In this document: piece by piece, positions 1 through 8,046 of the stretch
Position numbering within the stretch: the first letter of the stretch is position 1
How the letters are laid out: the number at the start of each line of letters is the position of its first letter
NCBI GenBank assembly: GCA_022737715.1
Contig: JAIITD010000007.1
Location: 1 to 26,989 of the forward strand
Length of the DNA: 26,989 nucleotides
From: Veillonella sp.
Lineage (GTDB): Bacteria; Bacillota; Negativicutes; Veillonellales; Veillonellaceae
Direction of reading: 5' to 3'
Program-made: the position numbers and the translations under genes
The notes under the pieces: model-generated
Seen by the model: the letters and a program-made list of their open reading frames with translations, nothing else
Databases searched by the model: none
Told to the model about the DNA's origin: nothing

Positions 1-939
1 GTAAAAGAAGCACATAAACGAGGTATGATTGTTCTTGTTGATGAAGCCCATGGACCCCATTTGCCGTTTTCAGAAACATTGCCTATTGAGGCTATTGCGG
101 CTGGTGCAGATTTAGTAGCACAAAGTACGCATAAGTCTGTAGGCTCTTTAACACAAACTTCTTGGCTATTAGGGCAAGGTGATTTAATTAATAAACGGCG
201 TATTACACAAATGCATCAGATGCTACAAAGTACGAGCCCTAATTATATATTTTTAGCATCTCTTGATATGGCGCGCCATCAGTTGGCTACGAAAGGCACC
301 ACTTTAGTAAATCGTGCTGTATCATTAAGTTTACAATTACGACGCAAATTGGAAGCCATAAAGGGCATTTCTATCATGTCGAGCAAGGATGTAGATAGAC
401 CTAATTATGATGTAACAAAGGTGTTGATTGATGCCAAGGAATTAGGGCTTACCGGTGTGGATTTTGAAAAACGATTGCGTGCTCATCATATCGAAGTGGA
501 ACTTGTGCAAGCGCATCATGTATTGGTACTCATCACGATAGGTGATACAGAGGAATCTATCATGACCCTTGTAAAAGCAGTGCAGTCCATAAGTGATGAG
601 ATTTGTAGTAAATCATCGTTAATGAATCGTGTTGGTGATCAAATAGAGGGACGTACTGAAACGATTCAGTCCGCTAGTATTCTGCCTACTCCTGTTGTAC
701 GTATGACACCGAGGGAAGCCCTTTATAAGAATCGTAGCTCCTGTATGTTAGAATCGGCGTTACATCATATTTGCGGTGAAACGATTGCTTATTATCCGCC
801 TGGGATTCCTTGTATAGCCGTAGGTGAAGAGATTACAGAATCTGTGTTACAATATATACAACAACGGCGTGCATTGGGGTATATGCCAAATGGAGCAGCT
901 GATATGAACTTAGAAACGATACAAATTGTAGAGGAGTAG
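1..939 (+). CDS. Orn/Lys/Arg decarboxylase-fold PLP enzyme, 3' part (yaaO-like)
   Basis: The gene is open at the left edge: the frame continues upstream of the first in-window ATG (position 25), so this is a C-terminal fragment of about 312 residues. The motif VDEAHGPH (Asp codon at 40-42) is the PLP pyridine-binding segment. STHKSVGSLTQTS carries the lysine (codon 133-135) expected to form the Schiff base with PLP. The C-terminal part has YYPPGIP followed by GEEI, typical of the small C-terminal domain of this family. Known members decarboxylate arginine, lysine or ornithine, and the substrate cannot be read from the fragment. In Bacillus the homologue yaaO also sits directly before tmk, which matches here: the stop is 2 bp before the tmk ATG, so the two are almost certainly cotranscribed. 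The family call is firm and the substrate unknown. Confidence 0.85.
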   Translation, partial: VKEAHKRGMIVLVDEAHGPHLPFSETLPIEAIAAGADLVAQSTHKSVGSLTQTSWLLGQGDLINKRRITQMHQMLQSTSPNYIFLASLDMARHQLATKGTTLVNRAVSLSLQLRRKLEAIKGISIMSSKDVDRPNYDVTKVLIDAKELGLTGVDFEKRLRAHHIEVELVQAHHVLVLITIGDTEESIMTLVKAVQSISDEICSKSSLMNRVGDQIEGRTETIQSASILPTPVVRMTPREALYKNRSSCMLESALHHICGETIAYYPPGIPCIAVGEEITESVLQYIQQRRALGYMPNGAADMNLETIQIVEE

Positions 940-941
940 AA

Positions 942-1628
942 ATGGGGACTTTAATCATACTAGAAGGTGGCGATGGCAGTGGCAAAGCTACACAAACAAA
1001 GTGCTTGGTAGAACGGTTACAAGCAGAAGGCCATCGCGTGCGCAGTGTTAGCTTTCCCAATTATGATAGTGATGCATCTATGCCTATTAAGATGTATTTA
1101 TCTGGTCAATTTGGTGCGGAGGTAGACTCGGTTAATCCTTTTGTAGCAAGCTCTATGTATGCTATCGATCGTTTTGCATCCTTTAGAATGGATTGGGAAT
1201 CATTTTATAATGACGGTGGCATCATTATAGCTGACCGTTATACGACGTCGAATATGGTTCATCAAATGGTGAAATATACAGATGCGGATAAACGTGTTCA
1301 ATTTTTAGAATGGCTAGAAGATTTTGAATTTGTTAAGTTTGGGTTACCTCGTCCTGATGTGGTATGTTTGCTCGATGTTCCGTTAGACGTGACAGAATCT
1401 TTGATGTCAGAGCGAACTGGTAAGACTGGGGGCGAAACAGGGGATATACACGAAGGAAATAGATCGTATTTACAAGCTGTTCACGATGCATATGATGAAT
1501 TGGTTGAACGCTATCAATGGCATCGTATTTCTTGTGCTCAACAAGATGAATGTGGAAACTTAACAATGCGCAGTATAGAATCTATACATAATGACATATA
1601 CGATGTGGTAAAAACTATATTGAGATAG
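942..1628 (+). CDS. tmk: Thymidylate (dTMP) kinase
   Basis: It phosphorylates dTMP to dTDP with ATP in the cytosol, the step feeding dTTP synthesis. The 228-residue protein has a P-loop GGDGSGKAT at residues 9-17 and the DRY motif at residues 98-100, which positions the nucleotide monophosphate. A LID-like stretch lies around residues 157-177 (SERTGKTGGETGDIHEGN). The P-loop has Ala16 where many bacterial enzymes have Thr or Ser; I recall the GKAT form from clostridial relatives, so this is a subgroup trait rather than damage. The LID is rich in Gly and lacks the usual pair of arginines. At 228 residues it is slightly longer than the usual 205-215. It follows the decarboxylase-like gene by 2 bp and is closed by a terminator at 1651-1679. 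The neighbourhood matches Bacillus tmk. Confidence 0.92.
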   Translation: MGTLIILEGGDGSGKATQTKCLVERLQAEGHRVRSVSFPNYDSDASMPIKMYLSGQFGAEVDSVNPFVASSMYAIDRFASFRMDWESFYNDGGIIIADRYTTSNMVHQMVKYTDADKRVQFLEWLEDFEFVKFGLPRPDVVCLLDVPLDVTESLMSERTGKTGGETGDIHEGNRSYLQAVHDAYDELVERYQWHRISCAQQDECGNLTMRSIESIHNDIYDVVKTILR

Positions 1629-1650
1629 ATACAATCACATATCTTAGGAC

Positions 1651-1679
1651 ATGGCGACTCTTTAAAAAGTCGCCATTTT
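1651..1679 (+). terminator. Intrinsic terminator after tmk
   Basis: A perfect 9-bp stem pairs ATGGCGACT (1651-1659) with AGTCGCCAT (1668-1676) around an 8-nt loop, and TTTT follows (1676-1679). The T tract is short, so some read-through into holB is possible. Confidence 0.75.
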
Positions 1680-1683
1680 CCTA

Positions 1684-1689
1684 TATAAT
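1684..1689 (+). promoter_or_regulatory. Possible -10 box for the holB operon
   Basis: TATAAT lies just after the tmk terminator and 34 bp before the holB ATG. The sequence 17 bp upstream (TTTAAA at 1661-1666) is a poor -35 and lies inside the terminator loop. Position after a terminator favours a promoter, but box quality does not settle it. Confidence 0.35.
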
Positions 1690-1717
1690 AGTAATATTGG
1701 ACAGGATAGGAGGGATT

Positions 1718-2758
1718 ATGACATATTTTGATAATGTAATCGGTCAAGATACGATTAAAAACCACCTAACTGAATTGGTAAAACGGCAAACATTACCACA
1801 TAGCTTGTTATTCTATGGCGAGGCTGGACTTGGTAAGCTTGATATGGCTATTGGGTTAGCATCGTTGATTTTAGGACGGCAGGTATTTCCAGGCCATAAT
1901 GGGGCCGAATATCTAGAAGAGGTAAAAAATGCACGCCTTGCCAATGGTGAAAGCGAAAAGAAAATAGAAGCGGAAGGATTGCCTATTTATATGGATAAGG
2001 GGGATGCATTTTGGATTCGTCCAATGAAATCAACCTTAAAAGTAGAACAATGGTATTCCCTATTGCAAGATCATCTATCTGTTGCTGGTCTTGGTAGTCG
2101 CGTCGTTATCATTGAAGACTTTCACATGGCCAATGCTATTATGGCGAATGCCATGTTAAAAACGATTGAAGAACCACCGGCACAGGTGTACTTCATTATT
2201 ATTACGAACAAGATTAATCTTGTGTTACCAACAATTATTTCACGATGTATGGGGGTGGGCTTTCAATCTGTTTCGGATGAAAGTATACGCTATGCATTAC
2301 AGCAACGTGGTATTACAGGAAACATAGATGAAGCTATTTCGATGGGTCATGGTAATCCTGCTGTTGTAGAATCATTATTACAACAGGGAACGATAGCCAT
2401 GTTGGAATTAGCATTAAAATGGATGCGAGCGCTTGGATCTGACTCACGATGGTTTTCAAAGATTGCCATATGGTGTGAGTCATTGACACGTGAGGATGCA
2501 TTAGATTTAATGCATTGGTTGCGATTGTTGAGCCGCGATATGATGGCCCTTAAATGTGGTGCTACCATTGAACAACTACAAATACCCATGCATAAAACAG
2601 TATTATTAGAATTATTACCGCATTGGCCAATGGCCGCTTTAGCAGCTGTAGCACATGAAACGTTGCGAGCGGAACAGGCTTTGCGATTACATATAAAAAT
2701 CGCTCTCGTGATGGACGGTCTTAGTATCGCCCTTCATGATGCTCGTGAGGAGGTTTAG
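1718..2758 (+). CDS. holB: DNA polymerase III delta-prime clamp-loader subunit
   Basis: This is an AAA+ subunit of the clamp loader that places the beta clamp on primed DNA. I start it at the ATG at 1718 (MTYFDNVIGQD), 3 bp after a strong AGGAGGG (1708-1714); an in-frame TTG at 1697 has no ribosome site. The 346-residue protein opens with the usual FDNVIGQ segment and a P-loop-like GEAGLGK (34-40) followed by Leu instead of Ser/Thr. It retains IIEDFHMA (Walker B region), the KTIEEPP segment, and LPTIISRC with the SRC arginine-finger motif. Between the first two AAA+ strands, where many delta-prime proteins carry a four-cysteine zinc module, there is no cysteine, only a charged insert (about residues 55-90). 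The neighbours tmk and ricT are the classical context. Confidence 0.9.
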   Translation: MTYFDNVIGQDTIKNHLTELVKRQTLPHSLLFYGEAGLGKLDMAIGLASLILGRQVFPGHNGAEYLEEVKNARLANGESEKKIEAEGLPIYMDKGDAFWIRPMKSTLKVEQWYSLLQDHLSVAGLGSRVVIIEDFHMANAIMANAMLKTIEEPPAQVYFIIITNKINLVLPTIISRCMGVGFQSVSDESIRYALQQRGITGNIDEAISMGHGNPAVVESLLQQGTIAMLELALKWMRALGSDSRWFSKIAIWCESLTREDALDLMHWLRLLSRDMMALKCGATIEQLQIPMHKTVLLELLPHWPMAALAAVAHETLRAEQALRLHIKIALVMDGLSIALHDAREEV

Positions 2759-3604
2759 ATGGTAACCATCGTTGGCGTACGATTTAAAAAGGCAGGTAAG
2801 ATTTACTATTTCTTACCTGGTGAAGAAACTTTAACAATCGATGATGGCGTCATTGTAGAAACGGCACGCGGTGTCGAATATGGTACGGTTGTAATTGGAC
2901 CAAAAGAGGTTGCAAAGGATTCTTTAGTGATGCCTGTTAAAGAAGTAATGCGAAAGGCTACACCTAAGGATTTACAACAATTAGAAAAAAATGAGGAACG
3001 AGAAGAGAAAGCCTTTGCTATATGCTTAGAAAAAATTGCGAAGCGCAAATTGCCGATGAAGCTAATTAATGTAGAGTACACATTTGATATGAATAAAATT
3101 GTATTCTTCTTTACAGCTGATGGGCGCATAGACTTCCGTGAACTAGTAAAGGATTTAGCTACTGTCTTTAGAACTCGCATTGAGTTACGTCAAGTAGGTG
3201 TTCGGGATGAAGCTAAAGTGTTAAATGGCATAGGTGCCTGTGGCAGACCTTTATGTTGTTCTAACTTCTTGGGGGATTTTTCACCGGTATCGATTCGCAT
3301 GGCTAAAGATCAAAATTTAAGTTTGAATCCGACTAAGATTTCTGGTGTATGTGGTCGACTCATGTGTTGTTTAAACTACGAAGACGATTTATATAAAAAG
3401 GGTGGAGACCTTTATGTGAAGAAGGATAGAACTCCATCGCCTCGTGACGTAGAGCCACCAGGTATTGGTAAAGAGGTCGTAACCGATGAAGGTATCGGCA
3501 AGGTTTTAAAGGTAAATCATCATAAACATACAGTTAAGGTTCAGTTGGAGGCAGGTCGAACCATCGATTTAAAATGGTCTGATGTGGCATTGCCAGATGA
3601 ATAA
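2759..3604 (+). CDS. ricT: RicT/YaaT-type PSP1-domain regulator
   Basis: A PSP1-domain protein of 281 residues. In Bacillus subtilis RicT joins RicA and RicF in a complex that binds iron-sulfur clusters and promotes RNase Y-dependent mRNA processing. Six conserved-looking cysteines occur in two groups: GACGRPLCCSNF (Cys161, 166, 167) and GVCGRLMCCLNYE (Cys198, 203, 204). The C-terminal part (after about 215) is a small beta-rich tail with a basic patch. The ATG abuts the holB stop, and GAGGAGG inside the holB end serves as ribosome site, so translation is coupled. No ricA or ricF gene lies in this window, so the complex here is inferred only from family knowledge. Confidence 0.9.
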   Translation: MVTIVGVRFKKAGKIYYFLPGEETLTIDDGVIVETARGVEYGTVVIGPKEVAKDSLVMPVKEVMRKATPKDLQQLEKNEEREEKAFAICLEKIAKRKLPMKLINVEYTFDMNKIVFFFTADGRIDFRELVKDLATVFRTRIELRQVGVRDEAKVLNGIGACGRPLCCSNFLGDFSPVSIRMAKDQNLSLNPTKISGVCGRLMCCLNYEDDLYKKGGDLYVKKDRTPSPRDVEPPGIGKEVVTDEGIGKVLKVNHHKHTVKVQLEAGRTIDLKWSDVALPDE

Positions 3605-4325
3605 TCAAGAACAACTCGATGATTTGATTATCGATGATTTAAAGATATATCAGCGTCAAGAACAATTTCGTTTTTCTTTTGATGCTATTGCGTTGGTTCA
3701 TTTTTGCCGATTTAATCACCGTCATCGGTATATAGATTTAGGCACAGGAACAGGGGTATTAGCGTTAATAGGCACATCTCTAGGTGCTGGTCATATTACA
3801 GGTGTTGAGATTAATGGTGTAATGGCTAATATGGCTGAACGCAGTGTTATATATAATCATAAATCCAATGTTGTATCCATAGTTCAAGGCGATTATCGCA
3901 CTATGAATTATCAGCAATTTGGTTCCAAACCTTTTGATGGTGTTTTGGTGAATCCTCCTTATTTTGATCATCGTCGAGGTGAAGTGCCTAATAATCATCA
4001 TCTTAGCTTAGCATTACATGATAGTTGTACTTCTATTGATGATGTATGTACAGCGGCTTCGCGATTAATCAAAAATAAGGGGCGTTTATGGATGGTATAT
4101 AGTGCTCCTCGTTTATCAGAGCTCATACATACATTAACAGCTGTTGGATTTGCTGTTAAACGAATACGTATGGTTCATGGCATGATTCATAAACCGGCTA
4201 AAATCGTTTTAGTTGAGGCCATAAAAGGCGGTGAACAAGGTTTAATCGTTGAGCCGCCATTAATCGTATATAGCCAACCTAATGTGTACACGGAGGAGGT
4301 GTCTCGTTGGTATGAACGAAAATAA
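3597..4325 (+). CDS. trmN6: tRNA1(Val) A37 N6-adenine methyltransferase family
   Basis: A class I SAM-dependent methyltransferase of about 242 residues, expected to act on a tRNA adenine. It shows motif I YIDLGTGTG (45-53), an acidic GVEIN after strand 2 (69-73), and the catalytic NPPY (119-122), the signature of N6-adenine methylation. I place the start at the ATG at 3597, which overlaps the ricT stop by 8 nt; an in-frame ATG at 3582 is possible but adds residues with no family support. Neither has a strong ribosome site, so translation probably depends on coupling to ricT. Bacillus yabB occupies the same position before rsmI. The exact tRNA target is inferred from the family. Confidence 0.85.
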   Translation: MNNQEQLDDLIIDDLKIYQRQEQFRFSFDAIALVHFCRFNHRHRYIDLGTGTGVLALIGTSLGAGHITGVEINGVMANMAERSVIYNHKSNVVSIVQGDYRTMNYQQFGSKPFDGVLVNPPYFDHRRGEVPNNHHLSLALHDSCTSIDDVCTAASRLIKNKGRLWMVYSAPRLSELIHTLTAVGFAVKRIRMVHGMIHKPAKIVLVEAIKGGEQGLIVEPPLIVYSQPNVYTEEVSRWYERK

Positions 4326-5157
4326 CAAGGGCACCTTGTATTTAGTGCCTACGCCGATTGGCAATTTAGAGGATATGACGTATCGTGCTGTACGCATACT
4401 AGGTGAGGTTGATGCTATTGCAGCAGAAGATACACGTCATACCGGTATATTGTTAAAGCATTTTGAAATTAGTAAGCCTTTAATTTCTTATCATGAACAT
4501 AATAAGGAAGAAAAAGGAAACGCTATTATAGAGATGTTAGTAGAGGGGAAGAATATCGCTTGTGTCAGTGATGCGGGCATGCCGGCCATATCTGATCCTG
4601 GTGCAGACCTTGCATCCAAGGCCATTGCACAAGATATTTCTGTTGTACCTTTACCAGGTGCTAATGCAGCTTTAACGGCGCTCATTGCATCTGATTTAGA
4701 TACTAAACAATTTACATTCTTTGGTTTTTTACCAAAGCGTGGGAAACATAGAAATGATGCTCTCCAGCTTATGGCGAAACAACGGGGAACGCTACTCTTT
4801 TACGAGGCACCTCATCGTTTGCAAGAGGTTCTCTGTGATATGTATGAGGCCTTTGGCAATCGACCAATCACGATTGCTCGGGAGGTAACTAAAAAGTTTG
4901 AAACCTTTTTACGCAGTGATTTAGCTTCCATTTGTGATGATTTAGATCAAATCATTTATAAAGGCGAATTTGTTTTAGTGATAGGTGGTTGTGAGACGGG
5001 TGAACCATCTGATGATAAGGAAGAACAACCTATATCTTACGAAGAAGCCGTAGCCGAACTAGTAGAAACTGGTATGCCAAAGAAGGAAGCTATCCGCGAA
5101 GTGGCAAAACGCTTTGGCGTTTCTCGCCGTGAGGTTTATAATATTGTAGAGCGATAA
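4312..5157 (+). CDS. rsmI: 16S rRNA C1402 2'-O-methyltransferase
   Basis: RsmI methylates the 2'-O of C1402 in the decoding centre of 16S rRNA. The 281-residue product is normal for the family and starts LYLVPTPIGNLEDMTYRA. It has AEDTRHT (38-44), the SAM-binding loop SDAGMPAISDPG (86-97) and PLPGANAALTA (113-123) of the tetrapyrrole-methylase fold. The C-terminal 50 residues form the small helical domain (KEAIREVAKRFGVSRREVY). I chose the ATG at 4312, which overlaps the trmN6 end by 14 nt. The GGAGGAGG at 4292-4299 is 12 nt upstream, slightly far but the best site available. An in-frame start at 4282 would precede this ribosome site. Confidence 0.93.
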   Translation: MNENNKGTLYLVPTPIGNLEDMTYRAVRILGEVDAIAAEDTRHTGILLKHFEISKPLISYHEHNKEEKGNAIIEMLVEGKNIACVSDAGMPAISDPGADLASKAIAQDISVVPLPGANAALTALIASDLDTKQFTFFGFLPKRGKHRNDALQLMAKQRGTLLFYEAPHRLQEVLCDMYEAFGNRPITIAREVTKKFETFLRSDLASICDDLDQIIYKGEFVLVIGGCETGEPSDDKEEQPISYEEAVAELVETGMPKKEAIREVAKRFGVSRREVYNIVER

Positions 5158-5188
5158 CACTTTCACAAGTGATGAATAGAAGGAGATT

Positions 5189-7141
5189 ATGATGGGCGAT
5201 ACAAAGAAGACATTTTATATTACAACTCCAATTTATTATCCTAGTGCTAAATTGCACATAGGTCATACATATTGTACATCTGTAGCTGATACAATTGCTC
5301 GTTTTAAACGTTTAGCTGGTTATGATGTACGATTCCTAACTGGTTCTGATGAACATGGTCAAAAAATCCAACGTGCTGCTGAGGCACAAGGTATTACACC
5401 ATTAGAATATACGACTAATATTGTCAATGGATTTAAAGCATTATGGGAAAAAATGCATATTTCCAATGATGATTTTATTCGTACAACTGATGCACGTCAT
5501 GAAAAGGTTGTTCAAGAATTATTTACGAAAGCCTATGAAAAAGGCGATATTTATAAAGCTGAATATGAAGGTTGGTATTGTACACCTTGCGAATCCTTCT
5601 GGACTGAACAAAAACTTGGTGAAAATCACACATGCCCAGATTGTGGCCGTCCTGTAGAGCGCGTTAAAGAGGAAAGCTATTTCTTTAAACTTGGTAAATA
5701 TACAGATCAATGGTTGAAATTCATCGAAGAGAATCCTGATTTTATTCAACCTGAATCTCGTCGAAATGAAATGATCCAATTCGTAAAACAAGGTCTTGAG
5801 GATTTGGCTGTATCTCGTACATCTTTTGACTGGGGAATTAAGGTCCCATTCGACCCTAAACACGTTGTGTATGTTTGGTTCGATGCATTAGTAAACTATA
5901 TTAGCGCATTATCTCCTTTCGATGGTGATGGTGAACTATATAAGAAATTCTGGCCAGCAGATCTTCATTTGGTGGGTAAAGAAATTGTTCGTTTCCACAC
6001 TATCATTTGGCCTATGATGCTCATGAGCTTAGAGTTGCCATTGCCTAAAAAGGTATTTGGTCACGGTTGGATGATTGTTGACGGCACTAAAATGAGTAAA
6101 TCCTTAGGTAATGTTATCGATCCTAATCCGTTGATTGATACATATGGGGCAGATTCCTTGCGTTACTATTTATTGAGTGAAATTACGCTCGGTAATGATG
6201 GTAACTTCACATTGCCTAACTTTGTAACAAAAATCAATGCAGACTTATCTAATGACTTAGGTAACTTGTTGAATCGTACCATTGCGATGATTGAAAAATA
6301 TCATGGTGGTATCATTACAAAAACTGATGATGTTGATGATTTAGATAAAGAAATTTCTTCCTTGGCAGAACAAACGGTGGCAGATTTTGAATCCCAAATG
6401 GAAGCTATGGAATTGAATAAAGCCCTTAAAACAGTATGGGCTTTCATCAGTCGCATGAATAAATACATCGATGAAACTATGCCTTGGGTCTTGGCTAAGA
6501 GCTCTGATGAGGCAGATATACGTCGTTTGCAATCCGTTATGTATCATCTTGCTGAAAGCTTACGCATCATTGCCGTTCTCGTAAGTCCTGTTATTCCCGT
6601 AGGGGCTCCAAAAATTTGGGAACAATTGGGCCTAGGTGGTTTTGGGGATGTCCAATTAGATGATGTGCGCACATGGGGCGGCATCCAAACTGGTACGAAG
6701 GTGGTAAAAGGTGAACCAATTTATCCACGTTTTGAAGTTCCAGAAATGGTAGACATCACTGCTGTAGAAGAAAAACCTACAGAATCTGTTGATACATCGA
6801 ATATTCCACCTTTAAAAGAAAACATTAGCTATGATGATTTTGAAAAATTGGATCTTCGTGTAGCTAAGGTTGTAAGTTGTGAAAAGGTTCCTAAGTCTAA
6901 AAAATTATTGAAATTTGTATTGGATATTGGCCTTGAAGAACGCACCGTTTTAAGTGGTATATCTCAATATTATGAACCAGAATCCATGGTTGGTAAAAAG
7001 GTAATTTACTTAGCAAACTTGAGCCCTAAAAAAATGATGGGGATTGAGTCTTATGGCATGATCTTATCCGCTTCTGATTGGGAAGAACACTTAGAGGTTA
7101 CTAATATTGAATCCTTACCAGCAGGGAGCATTGTAAAATAA
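5189..7141 (+). CDS. metG: Methionyl-tRNA synthetase
   Basis: It charges tRNA(Met) and initiator tRNA with methionine. The product is 650 residues from the ATG at 5189, or 649 from the next ATG at 5192, which sits at better spacing from AGGAG (5181-5185). Visible motifs are HIGH (23-26), a zinc knuckle with Cys131, Cys134, Cys149 and Cys152, and KMSKS (301-305). A C-terminal EMAP/Trbp111-like tRNA-binding domain (about 548-650) begins YDDFEKLDLRVAKV, the form found in dimeric bacterial enzymes. The 31-bp gap to rsmI holds a small CACTT/AAGTG hairpin but no room for a T-box leader. The stop overlaps the tatD ATG by one base (TAATG), so tatD is coupled. Confidence 0.97.
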   Translation: MMGDTKKTFYITTPIYYPSAKLHIGHTYCTSVADTIARFKRLAGYDVRFLTGSDEHGQKIQRAAEAQGITPLEYTTNIVNGFKALWEKMHISNDDFIRTTDARHEKVVQELFTKAYEKGDIYKAEYEGWYCTPCESFWTEQKLGENHTCPDCGRPVERVKEESYFFKLGKYTDQWLKFIEENPDFIQPESRRNEMIQFVKQGLEDLAVSRTSFDWGIKVPFDPKHVVYVWFDALVNYISALSPFDGDGELYKKFWPADLHLVGKEIVRFHTIIWPMMLMSLELPLPKKVFGHGWMIVDGTKMSKSLGNVIDPNPLIDTYGADSLRYYLLSEITLGNDGNFTLPNFVTKINADLSNDLGNLLNRTIAMIEKYHGGIITKTDDVDDLDKEISSLAEQTVADFESQMEAMELNKALKTVWAFISRMNKYIDETMPWVLAKSSDEADIRRLQSVMYHLAESLRIIAVLVSPVIPVGAPKIWEQLGLGGFGDVQLDDVRTWGGIQTGTKVVKGEPIYPRFEVPEMVDITAVEEKPTESVDTSNIPPLKENISYDDFEKLDLRVAKVVSCEKVPKSKKLLKFVLDIGLEERTVLSGISQYYEPESMVGKKVIYLANLSPKKMMGIESYGMILSASDWEEHLEVTNIESLPAGSIVK

Positions 7142-7911
7142 TGAAACTCTTTGATACACATGCACATATTAACGATAATCGTTTCGATAACGATAGAGCT
7201 GATATGTTACAAGCTTGTTTTGATGCAGGCGTCGAATATATTATGATTCCTGGTGTTGACAGACAAACTGTAGAGTCTGGTGTTGCATTGGCTGAAACAG
7301 ATGATCGTTTGTATGCAGCTGTAGGAACACATCCTCACGAAGCAAAAGATTTTACCGATGATGATTATGAATACTTTAAAGAGTTAGCATTACACAATGA
7401 TAAGGTGCGTGCTATTGGTGAAATTGGTCTTGATTATTACTATGATTTTTCTGATAGACCAACGCAAAAGAAGGTGTTTATACGTCAACTCGAGTTGGCT
7501 CGTGAGGTAGATTTGCCTATTATCATTCATGACCGCGATGCACATGGTGATATTATGGATATATTGCGCAACGAAGGCAAGGATAATTGGGGAATTTTCC
7601 ATTGTTATTCCGGTAGTTGGGAAATGGCTAAAGAGGCTATCAAATTAGGTTTCTATATTTCCTTTGCAGGCCCTGTTGTATTCCCCAAATCGACTAATTT
7701 AAAAGAAGTGGCTAAACAAGTACCACTCGACCGTATTCTTATTGAAACGGATTCACCATATTTAACACCGCCTCCATTTAGAGGCCGTCGTAATGACCCT
7801 AGTAAAACACAATATGTGGCAGAAGAAATTGCATCGTTACGCGGTATGGATGTAGAGGAGTTTGCTTCGATTGCTTATGAAAATGGCAAACGCGTATTTG
7901 GAATTAAATAA
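7141..7911 (+). CDS. tatD: TatD-family metal-dependent nuclease/hydrolase
   Basis: A 256-residue TIM-barrel hydrolase of the TatD (Bacillus YabD) family; characterised members are 3'-5' DNA/RNA exonucleases or D-aminoacyl hydrolases. Metal ligands are all present: His7 and His9 (DTHAH), Glu94 (GEIGLDYY), His130 (IIHDRDAH), His154 (FHCYSGS) and Asp204 (ETDSPYLTP). It starts at the TAATG overlap with the metG stop and so is translated by coupling. The pair metG-tatD is conserved in many Bacillota. A strong terminator at 7957-7991 closes the unit. Confidence 0.93.
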   Translation: MKLFDTHAHINDNRFDNDRADMLQACFDAGVEYIMIPGVDRQTVESGVALAETDDRLYAAVGTHPHEAKDFTDDDYEYFKELALHNDKVRAIGEIGLDYYYDFSDRPTQKKVFIRQLELAREVDLPIIIHDRDAHGDIMDILRNEGKDNWGIFHCYSGSWEMAKEAIKLGFYISFAGPVVFPKSTNLKEVAKQVPLDRILIETDSPYLTPPPFRGRRNDPSKTQYVAEEIASLRGMDVEEFASIAYENGKRVFGIK

Positions 7912-7956
7912 ATAGTGATGGTCATAGATATTATAAAATATATATCTATGCTTGGG

Positions 7957-7991
7957 AAACGCGATTCTTTCTTGGAAGGAATCGCGTTTTT
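7957..7991 (+). terminator. Intrinsic terminator after tatD
   Basis: A 14-bp hairpin with one G-U pair (7957-7970 with 7976-7989, core ACGCGATTC/GAATCGCG) closes a 5-nt loop, and a T run covers 7987-7991. It separates the metG-tatD unit from the polyphosphate genes. Confidence 0.88.
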
Positions 7992-7994
7992 CTA

Positions 7995-8003
7995 TGGTAT
8001 ACT
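7995..8003 (+). promoter_or_regulatory. Extended -10 promoter for the ppx-ppk unit
   Basis: TGG directly precedes TATACT (7998-8003), an extended -10 element 44 bp before the ppx ATG. It begins only a few bases after the T tract of the tatD terminator. TTGGAA (7973-7978) lies 19 bp upstream as a weak -35 inside the terminator. Confidence 0.5.
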
Positions 8004-8046
8004 AAAATATATAGTCTGTATATTGGGGCTTGAAAAGGATGATACG

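Noticed and set aside
5158..5188. T-box leader for metG
   Set aside because: Only 31 bp separate rsmI and metG, far too short for a T-box.
5519..5863. 114-codon minus-strand frame inside metG
   Set aside because: It lies wholly within a clear synthetase domain on the other strand and has no motif, ribosome site or independent context. The same holds for the minus-strand frames at 2806-3180 and 11814-12113.
7915..8046. In-frame upstream extension of ppx
   Set aside because: This stretch is the tatD terminator and the promoter; the ASKHA domain begins exactly at the ATG at 8047.
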